Below, one piece after another: positions 27,582 through 35,950 of a stretch of DNA of 64,000 bases. Origin of the DNA: Cupriavidus necator N-1. Its GTDB lineage: Bacteria; Pseudomonadota; Gammaproteobacteria; Burkholderiales; Burkholderiaceae. Both the position numbers and the translations under genes were made by a program. The notes under the pieces are model-generated. The model had not been told where the DNA came from and made no database searches. It saw nothing but the letters and a program-made list of their open reading frames with translations. The DNA is taken from contig NC_015723.1 in assembly GCF_000219215.1 (NCBI RefSeq), positions 62,001-126,000 on the forward strand, in the 5' to 3' direction. Position 1 is the first letter of the stretch, and each line of letters starts with the position of its first letter.

Positions 27582-28360
27582 GCGGCACCTCCGGTACGGC
27601 GCCACAGGAAGGTGGCCAGGTGCTCCACCTGCAGCGGGGCGTGGTCATGCGCCGCGGTATGGCCGATATTGAGCAGGCAGCCGCAGTCGGCCGAGACCAG
27701 CCGGTCGCAGCCGGTGGCGCAGGCCGAGGCCACCTTGTCGCGCACCATGGCGCCGGAGATATCGGGATGCTTGAGCGAGAAGGTGCCGCCAAAGCCGCAG
27801 CATTCTGACTCGCGTTCATGCTCCACGCGGGTCACGCCCGGCAGCGTGTCGACCAGGGCCACGCCGTGCTGGCGCGTACCCATTTCTCGACGGGCGCCGC
27901 ACGAGGTATGCAGCACGATGCGCTCCTGCGGCTGGCCCGCCGGTGCGGCATCGCCAAAATCCAGCTTCAGCACATGGAGCAGGAACTCGCCCAGTTCATA
28001 GATGCGTCCGGCCAGTTCCAGTGCCTTGGGGCCGGCCACCGGATCGTCGGCAAAGAGCTGCGGCCAGTGGTGGCGCATCATGCCCGCGCACGAGCCCGAC
28101 GGCACGATCACCGGCCAGGGCTGGCTGAACAGGTCGAGCTGGGCGCGCGCCACCGCACGGGCCGCGTCGGGGTTGCCGCTGCTGTAGGCGGGCTGGCCGC
28201 AGCAACTCTGGCCGCGCGGGAAGTGCACGGTGAGCCCTTCGCGTTCAAGCAGCCGCACGGCGTCGAGGCCGGCCTGCGGCACGAACATGTCGACCAGGCA
28301 GGTGGCAAACAGGTAGGCCTGCGCGGGGGCAGGGCCGGTGGGGTACTGACGATCCATCAT
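27578..28360 (-). CDS. lutA: Lactate utilization Fe-S oxidoreductase LutA
   Basis: 260 residues with two CCG domains: the cysteine motifs SCCGQPAYSSG and ECCGFGGTFSLKHPDIS, each paired with further cysteines (ATCLVDMFVP, ADCGCLLNIGH), as in heterodisulfide-reductase-type subunits. It is the first gene of the lactate operon, divergent from lldR with the operator between them. Two adjacent ATGs exist (28360 and 28357). Confidence 0.92.
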   Translation of the reverse strand: MMDRQYPTGPAPAQAYLFATCLVDMFVPQAGLDAVRLLEREGLTVHFPRGQSCCGQPAYSSGNPDAARAVARAQLDLFSQPWPVIVPSGSCAGMMRHHWPQLFADDPVAGPKALELAGRIYELGEFLLHVLKLDFGDAAPAGQPQERIVLHTSCGARREMGTRQHGVALVDTLPGVTRVEHERESECCGFGGTFSLKHPDISGAMVRDKVASACATGCDRLVSADCGCLLNIGHTAAHDHAPLQVEHLATFLWRRTGGAA

Positions 28361-28428
28361 GTCTCGCTCCGGACGTGCTGGGGTCGCACGTTTCGGCGCA
28401 TAATTCCCGCTTCTGCGCGGCGGTACAA

Positions 28429-28443
28429 ATTGGTTGGACCAAT
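28429..28443. promoter_or_regulatory. Probable LldR operator
   Basis: ATTGGTTGGACCAAT is a perfect palindrome (6-bp arms, TGG centre) of the TGGT-N-ACCA type used by FadR/LldR regulators. It lies between the divergent lutA and lldR genes, so lactate-responsive autoregulation and operon control are expected. Confidence 0.75.
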
Positions 28444-28486
28444 CTGCCCGGCGACCCGCGCAAGCTCAGGAGCGAGGACATACGGC

Positions 28487-29212
28487 ATGACGGCAGCGGC
28501 AGCAAGGCACGGGCGCACCCGCGGACGCGTGGAGTCGGTCATGCGCCGGATCGAGACCGCGCTGCTCGACGGCACCTGGCCGCCCGGCACGCGGCTGCCG
28601 GCCGAGCGGGTGCTGGCCGGGCAATACGAGGTGGCGCGCAACACCGTGCGCGAGGCGATCCAGCGCCTGGCCGCGCGCGGCCTGCTGCAGAGCCGGCGCG
28701 GTGCCGGGGTCTACGCCACCGACCAGCTGCGCGCCGGCATTGCCTCGCCCTGGGGCCAGCTGGTGGCCGACCACCCCGCGCTGCGCGACGACATCCTGGA
28801 GTTCCGCCGCGTGCTGGAGGGCGCGACCGCGTATTTTGCGGCGCTGCGCGCGGATGCCGCTGACGTGAAACGGATCCGCGCCCTGATGGCCGAGCTGGAA
28901 CGCGCGCGTGCCGCCGACGACAAGCAGGCAGAGGCCGATGCCGATGCGCAGTTGCATGACGCCATCGCCCAGGCCTCGCACAACACCATGTTCCTGCACC
29001 TGCATACCAGCGTGATCGGCATGCTGCGCGAGCACATCACCATCAACGGCACCGGCCTGCGCGAACAGGACGACGGCGCCTCAGACCTTCTGTTGCTGCA
29101 GCACCGCACGCTGTGCGATGCGATTTGCGCGCGCCGCCCGGAAGAGGCGCGCACCGCCATGCAGACCCATATCGACTTCGTGCGCAGCCGGGTGGAGCAG
29201 GACGGCGCCTGA
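28487..29212 (+). CDS. lldR: GntR/FadR family regulator of lactate genes
   Basis: 241 residues. A winged HTH at about 15-80 (LPAERVLAGQYEVARNTVREAIQRLAARGLLQSRRGAGVYA) and a C-terminal FCD domain with metal-binding His (DAQLHDAIAQASHNTMFLHLH, MQTHIDFV). It represses or activates the lactate operon depending on lactate binding. The position next to the lut genes supports the name. Confidence 0.88.
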   Translation: MTAAAARHGRTRGRVESVMRRIETALLDGTWPPGTRLPAERVLAGQYEVARNTVREAIQRLAARGLLQSRRGAGVYATDQLRAGIASPWGQLVADHPALRDDILEFRRVLEGATAYFAALRADAADVKRIRALMAELERARAADDKQAEADADAQLHDAIAQASHNTMFLHLHTSVIGMLREHITINGTGLREQDDGASDLLLLQHRTLCDAICARRPEEARTAMQTHIDFVRSRVEQDGA

Positions 29213-29258
29213 ATCAGGTATTGGTCCTACCAACGCTGCGGCATGCCGGCCGCGGCAC

Positions 29259-30296
29259 TCAGATCAGCCCGGCGCCGGCAAGCTCCCGCTTCAGGTAGGC
29301 GTAGAAGATCGGTCCGGCGATCACGCCCGGGATGCCGAACAGCGTTTCCATCAGCAGCATCACCGTCAGCAGTTCCCACGCCGCGGCCTGGATGCGCGCA
29401 CCGATGATGCGTGCGTTCAGGAAGTACTCCAGCTTGTGGATCACCACCAGGAACACCAGCGACGCCACCGCGATCGGCAACGACACCGACAGCGAGGCCA
29501 CCACGATGGCGGTGTTGGAAATCAGGTTGCCCAGCACCGGCAGCAGCCCGGCCACGAAAGTGATCACCAGCAGCGTCTTGGTCAGCGGCAGGTGCACGCC
29601 AAAGAGCGGCAGCACCAGCAGCAGGTAGATCGCCGTCAGCACGGTGTTGATGGTCGAGATCTGGATCTGCGCGAAGATGAACTGCGAGAACGCCTGCTGC
29701 AGCGTGCGTGCGCGCGCCACCAGCGCCGCGGCCAGCGGCCGGCGGTTGGGCCGCACCACCGCGCGGTACAGCGCCACCATCGCGCCGATCACCAGCCCGA
29801 TCAGGATATGCACCAGCGTGCGCAGCACCTCGGCACCCAGCTTCTGCGCCATCGCGGCATGCTCGCGCAGCGTCTCGATCAGCGTGTTGGCCAGCTCGTC
29901 CACGCCGTTGGGCAGCGCATCGCTGAGCCACGGCGGCATCTGCCCACGCGAGCGGTCGATGATGTCGGCCACATGGTTGAGCAGCCCGTCCAGGGTATTG
30001 CCCTCGCCACTGACAAAGCGCACCAGCAGCCAGCCCGCCAGCGTCAGCGCCAGCAGGATCAGCGCCGACAGGATGGCCACGGCCAGGGCGTCGTGGCGCT
30101 GGTTCAGGCGCTTCAGGCGCGGCGCCAGCACGTCCACCAGCGAGTACAGCAGCAGCCCGGACAGCAATGCCGCCACCAGGTTGGCGTGGAGCACGGTCCA
30201 GAGCGCCAGGGCGGTCAGCAGGTAAGCGACGGTGCCGACGCTGTACCACGCGGCCGGCAGCAGGCGCGGGGTGGTGGTCGGGTCGGGGTCTTTCAT
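29259..30296 (-). CDS. AI-2E family transporter (PerM-like permease)
   Basis: 345 residues, about eight membrane helices. AI-2E/PerM features include the C-terminal helical block IVVASLSVSLPIAVASLVFLVVIHKLEYFLNARIIGARI and ETLFGIPGVIAGPIFYAYLK. Members range from AI-2 exporters to Na+/H+ antiporters; the role here is unknown. Start 30296 has GGAGAC upstream, and an earlier ATG lacks a ribosome site. It is convergent with lldR and divergent from eutB. Confidence 0.88.
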   Translation of the reverse strand: MKDPDPTTTPRLLPAAWYSVGTVAYLLTALALWTVLHANLVAALLSGLLLYSLVDVLAPRLKRLNQRHDALAVAILSALILLALTLAGWLLVRFVSGEGNTLDGLLNHVADIIDRSRGQMPPWLSDALPNGVDELANTLIETLREHAAMAQKLGAEVLRTLVHILIGLVIGAMVALYRAVVRPNRRPLAAALVARARTLQQAFSQFIFAQIQISTINTVLTAIYLLLVLPLFGVHLPLTKTLLVITFVAGLLPVLGNLISNTAIVVASLSVSLPIAVASLVFLVVIHKLEYFLNARIIGARIQAAAWELLTVMLLMETLFGIPGVIAGPIFYAYLKRELAGAGLI

Positions 30297-30499
30297 CGGG
30301 GTCTCCGGCATGCAATTTGCTCAAATTTATTCTGAATTCTCGCCGATCCAGATGTTGTTCCTGAGTCAGGCCGTGTGCGCTGAGGCGATGTTGGCATCAC
30401 GGCACACGCAAAGGCTGTCTATATTAGGGGGAATCGTGCCCGGCAAGGCGCCTGGCGCACCGCTGTCATCGTTTTCCCCAGAGCCCAGGAACGGAGCGC

Positions 30500-31882
30500 A
30501 TGGCCTACACCCACACCATCGGCACCCACCGCCACGTCTTTGCCGACCTGCGCACGCTGCTGGCCCGGGCCAGCCCTGCGCGCTCCGGCGACGCGCTGGC
30601 GGGCGTTGCCGCGGCCAGCGAGCAGGAGCGGATGGCCGCGCGGCTGGCGCTGGCAGAGGTGCCGCTCAAGCAGTTCCTGACCGAGGCGCTGGTGCCGTAT
30701 GAGGACGACGAGGTCACGCGCCTGATCCTGGACCGGCACGATGGCGCGGCCTTTGCCGCCATCGGCGCCACCACCGTGGGCGACCTGCGCAACTGGCTGC
30801 TGCTGCATGAGACCGACAGCGCCACGCTGGCGCGGGTGGCGCCGGGGATCACCCCGGAGATGGCCGCCGCGGTCAGCAAGCTGATGCGCAACCAGGACCT
30901 GGTGGCGGTGGCGCGCAAGTGCCAGGTGGTGACGCGATTTCGCAGCACGGTGGGGCTGCCGGGCCGGCTCTCGGTGCGGCTGCAGCCCAACCACCCGACT
31001 GACGATCCCAAGGGCATTGCCGCGTCGATCATCGACGGGCTGCTCTATGGCTGCGGCGATGCCACCATCGGCGTCAACCCGGCTTCGGACAACCTGGGCG
31101 CCATCGTCTCGCTGCTGCGCATGATCGATGAGCTGCGCAGCCGCTTCGACATCCCCACGCAATCCTGCGTGCTGACCCATGTCACCAACACGCTGCGCGC
31201 GATCGGGCAGGGCGCGCCGGTGGACCTGGTGTTCCAGTCGGTGGCCGGCAGCGAGCGCGCCAATGCGGCCTTTGGCATCAGCCTGTCGCTGCTGGCCGAG
31301 GCGCACGATGCCGCGCAGGCGCTCGCGCGCGGCACCGTTGGCGACAACCTGATGTACTTTGAGACCGGGCAGGGCAGCGCGCTGTCGGCCAATGCGCACC
31401 ACGGCGTCGACCAGCAGACCATGGAGGCGCGCGCCTACGCGGTGGCGCGCGCGTTCTCGCCGCTGCTGGTCAATACGGTGGTGGGCTTTATCGGTCCCGA
31501 ATACCTGTACGATGGCAAGCAGATCATCCGCGCCGGGCTGGAAGACCACTTCTGCGGCAAGTTGATGGGGGTGCCGATGGGCTGCGACGTCTGCTACACC
31601 AACCATGCCGAGGCCGACCAGGACGACATGGACACGCTGCTGACGCTGTTCGGCGTGGCCGGCATCAATTTCATCATGGGCGTGCCCGGCGCCGACGACA
31701 TCATGCTGAACTACCAGAGCACCTCGTTCCACGATGCGCTGTACCTGCGCGAGGTGCTGGGGCTGCGCCCCGCGCCGGAGTTCGAGGCCTGGCTGCAGCG
31801 CATGGGCATTGCCGATGCCAGCGGCAGGCTGCTCGAGCCCGCCGCGCGCCAGCCGCTGCTGCAGATGGCCCACAGCCTGTAA
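30500..31882 (+). CDS. eutB: Ethanolamine ammonia-lyase large subunit
   Basis: 460 residues, close to the 453 of Salmonella EutB. Family stretches include NQDLVAVARKCQVVTRFRSTVGLPGRLSVRLQPNHPTDD, VNPASDNL, ETGQGSALSANAHHGVDQQTMEARAYA and GVPMGCDVCYTNHAEADQDDMD. It deaminates ethanolamine to acetaldehyde and ammonia with adenosylcobalamin. Only eutBC is present here, with no eut microcompartment genes and no EutA/permease in the window. The 10-nt gap to eutC indicates one transcript. Confidence 0.95.
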   Translation: MAYTHTIGTHRHVFADLRTLLARASPARSGDALAGVAAASEQERMAARLALAEVPLKQFLTEALVPYEDDEVTRLILDRHDGAAFAAIGATTVGDLRNWLLLHETDSATLARVAPGITPEMAAAVSKLMRNQDLVAVARKCQVVTRFRSTVGLPGRLSVRLQPNHPTDDPKGIAASIIDGLLYGCGDATIGVNPASDNLGAIVSLLRMIDELRSRFDIPTQSCVLTHVTNTLRAIGQGAPVDLVFQSVAGSERANAAFGISLSLLAEAHDAAQALARGTVGDNLMYFETGQGSALSANAHHGVDQQTMEARAYAVARAFSPLLVNTVVGFIGPEYLYDGKQIIRAGLEDHFCGKLMGVPMGCDVCYTNHAEADQDDMDTLLTLFGVAGINFIMGVPGADDIMLNYQSTSFHDALYLREVLGLRPAPEFEAWLQRMGIADASGRLLEPAARQPLLQMAHSL

Positions 31883-31892
31883 GGTGCAGCCG

Positions 31893-32678
31893 ATGACGGC
31901 CAGACGCCCGCCTCCCGCCGCTCCTGCCAACGCCGATGCCGACCCGTGGCAACGCCTGCGCCAGTTCACGCGCGCGCGCGTAGCGCTGGGCCGTACCGGC
32001 CACAGCCAGACCACCGATGCGGTGCTGGCCTTCGGGCTGGCCCATGCGCAGGCGCGCGATGCGGTGCACCTGCCGCTGGACGTGGGCGCGGTCACCGCGG
32101 CGCTGGATGCGGCGGGGGTACAGAACCTCGCCGTGCACAGCGCGGCGCCGGACCGCGCGCACTACCTGCGGCGCCCCGACCTGGGCCGGCGCCTGGACGA
32201 TGCCAGCCGCGCGCGGCTGGCCGCGGCACGGCCGGGCGACGCGCCCGATGTGGTGTTCGTGGTTGCCGACGGCCTGTCCGCGCTGGCCACGCAGACGCAC
32301 GCGCTGCCGTTGCTCGATGCCACCCGCGCGCGCTTGCCGCAGACATGGCGCATCGGCCCGGTGGTGGTGGCCGAGCAGTCGCGCGTGGCGCTGGGCGACG
32401 AGATCGGCGAGCTGCTTGGCGCGCGCCAGGTGGTGATGCTGATCGGCGAACGGCCCGGCCTGAGCTCGCCCGACAGCCTTGGCATCTACCTGACCCATGC
32501 GCCGCGCACGGGCCGCACCGATGCCGAGCGCAACTGCATCTCCAACGTGCGCCCCGAAGGCCTGCCGTATGCGCAGGCCGCCGACCGGCTCGCCTTCCTG
32601 CTGCGCGGCGCGGCGGCATTGGGCCGCTCGGGCGTGGACCTGAAGGACGACAGCGTGCCGGCGTTGCCTGAAGGCTGA
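31893..32678 (+). CDS. eutC: Ethanolamine ammonia-lyase small subunit
   Basis: 261 residues. Typical EutC phrases: FTRARVALGRTGHSQTTDAVLAFGLAHAQARDAVH, VVADGLSA, LIGERPGLSSPDSLGIYLTHAPRTGRTDAERNCISNVRPEGLPYAQAA. Forms the (EutB-EutC) complex that binds cobalamin. Start at 31893 gives the usual N-terminal length with a short Pro/Ala-rich leader. It is followed by a long hairpin terminator. Confidence 0.95.
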   Translation: MTARRPPPAAPANADADPWQRLRQFTRARVALGRTGHSQTTDAVLAFGLAHAQARDAVHLPLDVGAVTAALDAAGVQNLAVHSAAPDRAHYLRRPDLGRRLDDASRARLAAARPGDAPDVVFVVADGLSALATQTHALPLLDATRARLPQTWRIGPVVVAEQSRVALGDEIGELLGARQVVMLIGERPGLSSPDSLGIYLTHAPRTGRTDAERNCISNVRPEGLPYAQAADRLAFLLRGAAALGRSGVDLKDDSVPALPEG

Positions 32679-32710
32679 AGCGTCTGCATCCCCCACCCGC
32701 CAGCATGCAA

Positions 32711-32751
32711 AACGGCCACCACGCGGGTTCGCAACCCGCGTGGTGGCCGTT
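32711..32751. terminator. Terminator between eutC and YbaK-like gene
   Basis: Two perfect 19-bp arms, starting AACGGCCACC and ending GGTGGCCGTT, with a 3-nt loop. A TTTTGC run on the minus side suits the convergent YbaK gene; the plus side has no T-tract, but the stem is very strong. Confidence 0.8.
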
Positions 32752-32774
32752 CAGTGGCCAATAAAAAGCGCCGC

Positions 32775-33248
32775 TTACATCATGCGGCGCGAAAACTGCC
32801 CGTGCCCAGCGTCCGACATCAGCCGCGAGAACTGTTCGCCGCTCATGTGCACCAGTTCCTGGTGGTCGCCGCCTTCGAAATACACGTCGGGCTGCGCCAT
32901 CAGGCTGTCGTCCACATAGGTCTGCATGCCGTAGGCCATCGCCACCGGCGGGATCGCGCCGAGGTCGCAATCCTTGAAGATCTCGCGGATCTCGTCCTCA
33001 TGCGCCAGTACCAGGTTGCGCCCGGTCTGTTCGCAGATGGCGGCCATGTGCAGATGGTGGCTTGAAGGAATCACGGCGGCGACATAGCCGCGGTCATCCT
33101 CCAGCAACAGCGTCTTGGCCAGCCGGTCCCCGGGAACATGCGCGGCCTCGGCAGTGGCCATGCTGCTGAGGGTGTAGGGGTGGCGGATGATGTCGTACTG
33201 GGTGTTCTTGCTGCTCAGGCAGCTTGCAAGCGTGCTAGCCAGGGCCAT
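32775..33248 (-). CDS. YbaK/aminoacyl-tRNA editing domain protein
   Basis: 157 residues. A YbaK/ProX-type editing fold: YDIIRHPYTLSSMATAEAAHVPGDRLAKTLLLEDDRGYVAAVIPSSHHLHM with the conserved Lys before the beta strand, ending in a short helix. Members hydrolyse mischarged tRNAs (often Cys- or Ala-tRNAPro). The substrate is not predicted. It is upstream of a large palindrome and the IS element. Confidence 0.85.
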   Translation of the reverse strand: MALASTLASCLSSKNTQYDIIRHPYTLSSMATAEAAHVPGDRLAKTLLLEDDRGYVAAVIPSSHHLHMAAICEQTGRNLVLAHEDEIREIFKDCDLGAIPPVAMAYGMQTYVDDSLMAQPDVYFEGGDHQELVHMSGEQFSRLMSDAGHGQFSRRMM

Positions 33249-33704
33249 GGTAGCTCCTCAGGTGCGGATGCGCCGACGGTTATCCTTGTGCTCCTACTAT
33301 AGTCCGTGGCGCCGCTGCCGAAGGCGACGCGCCCAGGGTCTGTTCCCCCATGGGAACAGACCCTTCTATGAGGGCGAGGATGTCAAGCTCCTCCGGGATT
33401 GAATTTCCATAGACATGACTGGCGCGATGCTTTCTCCTTGCAAGCCTCGAATCTTCGTGGGCTGACACGGCGTGAAACCGAGGTCGGGGTTACTTAAGGC
33501 CGGGACCCAGCCCCGGTCTACCTTCTATCCGTGCCCGGCGCAAGGCCGGGTCACCACATACCGCATGCGCGAAGCGCTGGAACACCCCTGTTACCTGCGC
33601 GCGCCCCATCTAGAAGAACGGCTACCCGCTGGGGGCAGCCCGAGTCTGTTACGGGCGCGCTGACCTGCGATCGTTACCGCTTAGCCTTCCATACTCAGGC
33701 GGCA
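33249..33704 (-). other. Palindrome and structured 3' flank of the IS110 element
   Basis: No protein gene. AGGGTCTGTTCCC / GGGAACAGACCCT (33334-33346 / 33351-33363, loop CCAT) is a perfect 13-bp stem upstream of the YbaK gene. From about 33370 to 33704 the sequence is noncoding but rich in stems (for example ACCGGGGCTGGGTCCCGG and CCCGGCCTTGCGCCGGG on the minus strand). It lies directly behind the transposase stop, the position of the guide RNA in IS1111-type elements. The insertion boundary was not located exactly. Confidence 0.4.
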
Positions 33705-34921
33705 TCACGTTGCGACTGGTTTGAAGCTGGCCTGGACTGGAATCTCGCCGTACTCGAGATAGCGCCACAGGCCAATAGCCAATCGCCGTGCCAGTGCCAC
33801 AATACCGATGCGCCGCATGCGCTTGCCACCTGGCGCAAAGCGCTCATTGAACCATTGGGTGAGCTGACTTGCAGGCTGGTAGCGTAACCAGCTCCACGCC
33901 AGTTCAATCATCAGCCAGCGGGCTCGTTTGTTGCCAGCCTTGCTGATGCCTTGCTCGACCTGGCTTTCGCCGCTGCTGTAGGGCGTCGGCGCCAAGCCCA
34001 GGGAGCTGGCGACTTCGCGTCGGTTGTGAAAGTTCCGCCAGCCAAACAGTTCCTTGACCAGGATCCAGGCACTGCCGACGCCAATCCCGCGCAGCCGCGC
34101 GAGCAGGGCGATCGCCGGCTGCGCGCCGGTCTTTACGGTCGCGTGCTGCTGGGCTTCGATCGTCCTGATCTGCGTAACCGCCAGTGACAGTCGCGCGACA
34201 CTGCGCTCGATCTCGGCGCGCAGCCCCACAGGCAGTTGCGCGCCATGATCGTTCCACCAGTGCGCCCAGGAACGGCCGCCGACGTGGGCGACCCGCAGGT
34301 TGTGCAATACCAGCAGCGAGCGAATTCGGTTGCTGAGGGCGGTGCGTTCCTGCCTGAGTCGCCCCAGTTCCCGGTGCAACCGCCGCTCGTCTTCTTGCTC
34401 CGGGGTGGGAACCCGCGCGACGCCCCACACGCGTCGCTCCCCCGCGTGATAACGCAGCAGCATCGAGAGCAGCTTGTCGCCGTCGAGCCGGTCGGTCTTG
34501 GCACGTCGTGCACGCCGGTTGACTTCGATACTGGACGAGTCCACCACCAGGTTATCAATGCCTTGTTCGGTCAGCCAGCGGTGCAGCCAGAAGCCATCGC
34601 GGCCAGCCTCGTAACAGCTGCGGACCGGCACCTGCGATGTCAGTCCGCAGCGTGCTTTGGCCTTGGCAATCGCTCGCAGGACCGCGTCCTTGTCACCGGC
34701 CGCCACCGTATACCGGCTCGGCCCGCGTACGCCGTCGCCAAGCGACAGCTTCCAACTCTTCTCGCCCAGTTCGAAGGCCATATACAGTCGACCAATAACT
34801 GCCCTATCCTGTCCTTGAAGGGCTGTGTCAGGCGCATTCATTTGCAGGCTCCTTTCGTAAAACGGGTTCGTGAAGCTTCGTTTTACTCCAGGGGGCTTAT
34901 CTGTCCAGCCCTTCCATAGTA
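33665..34921 (-). mobile_element. IS110-family insertion sequence (approximate extent)
   Basis: It contains an intact transposase at 33705-34841, a 5' flank of about 80 bp and a 3' flank of uncertain length. The 5' flank (34857-34887) holds a hairpin GTAAAACG / CGTTTTAC. The motif CCTTCCATA appears at 34911-34919 near the 5' end and again at 33686-33694 just beyond the transposase stop. IS110 elements lack clear inverted repeats, so ends need comparison with other copies. Confidence 0.6.
33705..34841 (-). CDS. IS110-family transposase
   Basis: 378 residues. N-terminal RuvC-like part with acidic residues: AFELGEKSWKLSL (Glu where many members have Asp), SCYEAGRDGFWLHRWL and KTDRLDGDKLLSML (two Asp of the DEDD set). 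The C-terminal Transposase_20 domain has LARLRGIGVGSAWILVKELFGWRNFHNRREVASSLGLAPTPYSSGES with the catalytic Ser of this family. The enzyme should recombine DNA guided by a noncoding RNA. The gene is full-length, so the element may be active. Confidence 0.93.
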   Translation of the reverse strand: MNAPDTALQGQDRAVIGRLYMAFELGEKSWKLSLGDGVRGPSRYTVAAGDKDAVLRAIAKAKARCGLTSQVPVRSCYEAGRDGFWLHRWLTEQGIDNLVVDSSSIEVNRRARRAKTDRLDGDKLLSMLLRYHAGERRVWGVARVPTPEQEDERRLHRELGRLRQERTALSNRIRSLLVLHNLRVAHVGGRSWAHWWNDHGAQLPVGLRAEIERSVARLSLAVTQIRTIEAQQHATVKTGAQPAIALLARLRGIGVGSAWILVKELFGWRNFHNRREVASSLGLAPTPYSSGESQVEQGISKAGNKRARWLMIELAWSWLRYQPASQLTQWFNERFAPGGKRMRRIGIVALARRLAIGLWRYLEYGEIPVQASFKPVAT

Positions 34922-34922
34922 T

Positions 34923-35858
34923 CTAGCGGTGCAGGCGCGGCCACACTGCCTGCAGCTCGGTCTTCAGGAAGTTCAGCAGATAGCGCGTGGCCAGCGTCTG
35001 GTAGCGGTTGGGCATGGTCAGCATATAGAGCTTGCTGCCGAACACGCTGATGCGGTAGTCACAGAGCAGCGGCACCAGCGCGCCGCTGTCCAGTTCGGCG
35101 CCGATCGCATAGATCGGGAGAATGCCGATCCCCAGGCCTGCCAGCACCGACTCCTTCAGGAAAGCAAAGTTTTCCGAGGTCAGCGTCGGTTCGAGCACCA
35201 CCTGCTCGCGCGTTTCGTTCGCGTCATGGCCTTCATCGGCATCCAGCCGCGTGCCCGATGCCTTGAGTTTCTGGCCCACCGGCGACGCGCACACCATCGC
35301 ATGTCCTTGCAGCCCGGTGAGTGTTTTCGGCGCAGGATGCGCGGCGAGATACCCCGGCGACGCGCACACGATCCAGTCGACTTCGCCAATCTCCGTGGCG
35401 ACCACCGAATCGGGCGGGGTGGAGATAATGCGCAGCGCCACGTCCACGTCCTCGGACACCAGGTTGTGCACGCGGTTGTCGAACATGACGTCAAGCGTGA
35501 TGTCGGGATAGCGCTGCTTGAACAGCACCAGCAGCGGCGACAGTAGCGTATGCCCCAGCCCTGTGGGCACCGAGAGCCGCACATGGCCCTGCAGGCTCTT
35601 GCCCATATTGCTGATCAGCGCATTGGCGGCCGCTACTTCGCCCAGGATGTTGCGGCCGTGCTCGTACAGGCCGGCGCCGACCGGGGTCGGCTCGACATGG
35701 CGCGTGGTCCGGCGCAGCAGCTGCACGCCCAGCTCTTCTTCGAGCGCCTTGAGCCGGTAGCTCACATTGGCGCGCGTCATCTTGAGCTTGCGCGCGGCCG
35801 CGCTCAGGTTGCCCGCATCGACGATGTCGACGAACAGGCGCAGGGCGTTCAGGTCCAT
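34923..35858 (-). CDS. LysR family transcriptional regulator
   Basis: 311 residues. HTH: MDLNALRLFVDIVDAGNLSAAARKLKMTRANVSYRLKALEEELGVQLLRRTTRHVEPTPVG, canonical LysR. The stop (TAG) is only a few bases from the IS element, so the gene's original 3' flank has been displaced. It is transcribed in the same direction as, and 92 bp downstream of, the permease gene at 35951. It may regulate that permease; the frame upstream stays open by chance and is not coding. Confidence 0.88.
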   Translation of the reverse strand: MDLNALRLFVDIVDAGNLSAAARKLKMTRANVSYRLKALEEELGVQLLRRTTRHVEPTPVGAGLYEHGRNILGEVAAANALISNMGKSLQGHVRLSVPTGLGHTLLSPLLVLFKQRYPDITLDVMFDNRVHNLVSEDVDVALRIISTPPDSVVATEIGEVDWIVCASPGYLAAHPAPKTLTGLQGHAMVCASPVGQKLKASGTRLDADEGHDANETREQVVLEPTLTSENFAFLKESVLAGLGIGILPIYAIGAELDSGALVPLLCDYRISVFGSKLYMLTMPNRYQTLATRYLLNFLKTELQAVWPRLHR

Positions 35859-35876
35859 GGGGTGATCAATGAAAGA

Positions 35877-35897
35877 CGGGGGCAATTGCGGCCCCCG
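35877..35897 (-). terminator. Hairpin between permease and LysR genes
   Basis: CGGGGGC / GCCCCCG with a 7-nt loop lies between the permease stop and the LysR start on the minus strand, followed by GTCTTTC. A weak terminator that may reduce read-through. Confidence 0.5.
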
Positions 35898-35950
35898 TAT
35901 ATTGCCATGCTCGTGGCGGCGTCCCGCGGCATTGCACCGCGGGGTGCGCA

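Noticed and set aside
27864..27886. GCGTACCCATTTCT resembling the dispersed repeat
   Set aside because: It lies inside lutA, where it encodes conserved residues, so the similarity is best explained by chance.
30340..30480. Possible cobalamin riboswitch upstream of eutB
   Set aside because: A GCCGTGTGC/GCACACG pairing is present, but no B12-box-like conserved core was seen, so it was not reported as a riboswitch.
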